Assembly (NCBI GenBank): GCA_003326195.1
Contig: LXQE01000096.1
Coordinates: 324,011-388,010, forward strand
From: Nostoc punctiforme NIES-2108
GTDB taxonomy: Bacteria > Cyanobacteriota > Cyanobacteriia > Cyanobacteriales > Nostocaceae
Reading direction: 5' to 3'
Length of the DNA stretch: 64,000 bases
This document shows positions 63,719 to 64,000 of this stretch, piece after piece. Position numbers and translations under genes: made by a program. The first letter of the stretch is position 1, and each line of letters opens with the position of its first letter. The notes under the pieces were generated by a model. That model saw only the letters and a list, made by a program, of their open reading frames with translations. It made no database searches and was not told the origin of the DNA.

Positions 63719-64000
63719 CTAACTGGTACAGTAGCAACAATGAGAAAAGTAGTTTTGGAGTTGCTGGCTTGAGCATAAGAGAACTCCTAGAGACAACAGT
63801 TGTACTACTGCCAAAATATTTTTAGGTGAAAACTTGCGGATAAATGCTTTGAGTTGCCACCAGAGATGTTCGATGGGGTTAAATTCAGGTGAATAAGGTG
63901 ATAAATAAACTACCCTTGCGCCTACGGACTCGATCATTTCAATAATCCCCTTGATTTTATGTGCTTTGAGATTATCCATGACCATTACTGCCCCTTTCCA
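63719..64000 (-). mobile_element. IS630-family transposase, C-terminal part (5' end outside window)
   Basis: Partial gene running off the right edge. The minus-strand frame reads WKGAVMVMDNLKAHKIKGII, then ARVVYLSPYSPEFNPIEHLW and WQLKAFIRKFSP. The second catalytic Asp (MDNLKAHK) and the catalytic Glu of the DDE triad (FNPIEHLWWQLK) are present. It ends NYFSHCCYCTS, the usual IS630 C-terminus, with stop at 63719. A candidate right terminal repeat is tacagcactttgcgcg at 63701-63716. The first Asp and the N-terminal helix-turn-helix must lie beyond base 64000. Confidence 0.9.

Noticed and set aside
1..64000. tRNA or rRNA genes
   Set aside because: No cloverleaf with a convincing T-loop (GTTCGAATC) and acceptor stem, and no rRNA core sequence, was seen in reading the intergenic DNA; short tRNAs could still have been missed by eye.

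Overview
The window looks like chromosome of a filamentous, heterocyst-type cyanobacterium (Nostocales, Nostoc/Anabaena-like). The evidence is the very frequent HIP1 octamer GCGATCGC, a dark-operative protochlorophyllide reductase subunit (chlB), a ferrochelatase with a fused chlorophyll-binding helix, tandem high-light-inducible proteins, short tandem heptamer repeats (ATTGGGT/GCCCAAT type), a cyanobacterial CyRepA1-type replication protein, and many TPR and pentapeptide-repeat genes. No rRNA or tRNA gene was recognised.

Layout. 1-8.3 kb: 3' end-less aroQ with a small upstream gene, topA, an overlapping pair of uncharacterised genes (the second DUF6745-like), a Uma2-family nuclease and chlB. 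8.4-16.8 kb: an accessory stretch with a frameshifted TPR gene, a Phd/YoeB-like toxin-antitoxin pair whose toxin has lost its catalytic tail by a frameshift, two membrane proteins, a 1055-residue CyRepA1-type primase/helicase and a rhodanese remnant. 17.5-25.3 kb: a 605-residue TPR protein, an FAD oxidoreductase, pentapeptide-repeat paralogues, a VapBC-like pair, a MITE and a 21-bp tandem repeat, with what look like the two ends of a destroyed pentapeptide gene. 25.3-31.2 kb: an XRE regulator followed by a compact kinase, response regulator and hybrid kinase operon. 31.9-37.0 kb: another pentapeptide protein and a TRAP transporter whose binding protein converges on its two permease genes. 37.3-45.3 kb: mostly housekeeping (comM-like, YihY, DUF421, purB, DUF4126, hemH, methyltransferase). 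45.3-47.3 kb: two MITEs, a DUF29 gene and a 12-repeat CRISPR array without cas genes nearby. 47.4-53.7 kb: two alpha/beta hydrolases, small secreted or membrane proteins and a 1039-residue membrane protein with about eight copies of a roughly 80-100-residue helical repeat. 54.2-55.0 kb: a high-light-inducible gene cluster with two intact genes and one gene fragment on each side. 55.1-59.8 kb: a universal stress protein gene and a nitrate/bicarbonate-type ABC transporter operon. 60.2-64 kb: a histidine kinase, pepP, a Nudix hydrolase and the 3' end of an IS630-type transposase.

The most notable signal is a pair of minus-strand leaders (55976-56161 and 59572-59765) that match the conserved core of the ydaO/yuaA cyclic di-AMP riboswitch. 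One lies directly upstream of the permease, binding-protein and ATPase operon, the other upstream of the universal stress protein gene. This suggests that c-di-AMP controls both an anion-type ABC transporter and a stress protein. Both aptamers carry tandem heptamers in the same variable arm.

Other themes are tetrapyrrole and photoprotection genes (chlB, hemH, hli), gene decay visible at base level (single-base frameshifts in the TPR and toxin genes, fragments of rhodanese, hli and pentapeptide genes), and heavy seeding of intergenic DNA by palindromic repeats and MITEs. Functions are inferred from motifs read by eye; no database search was run.
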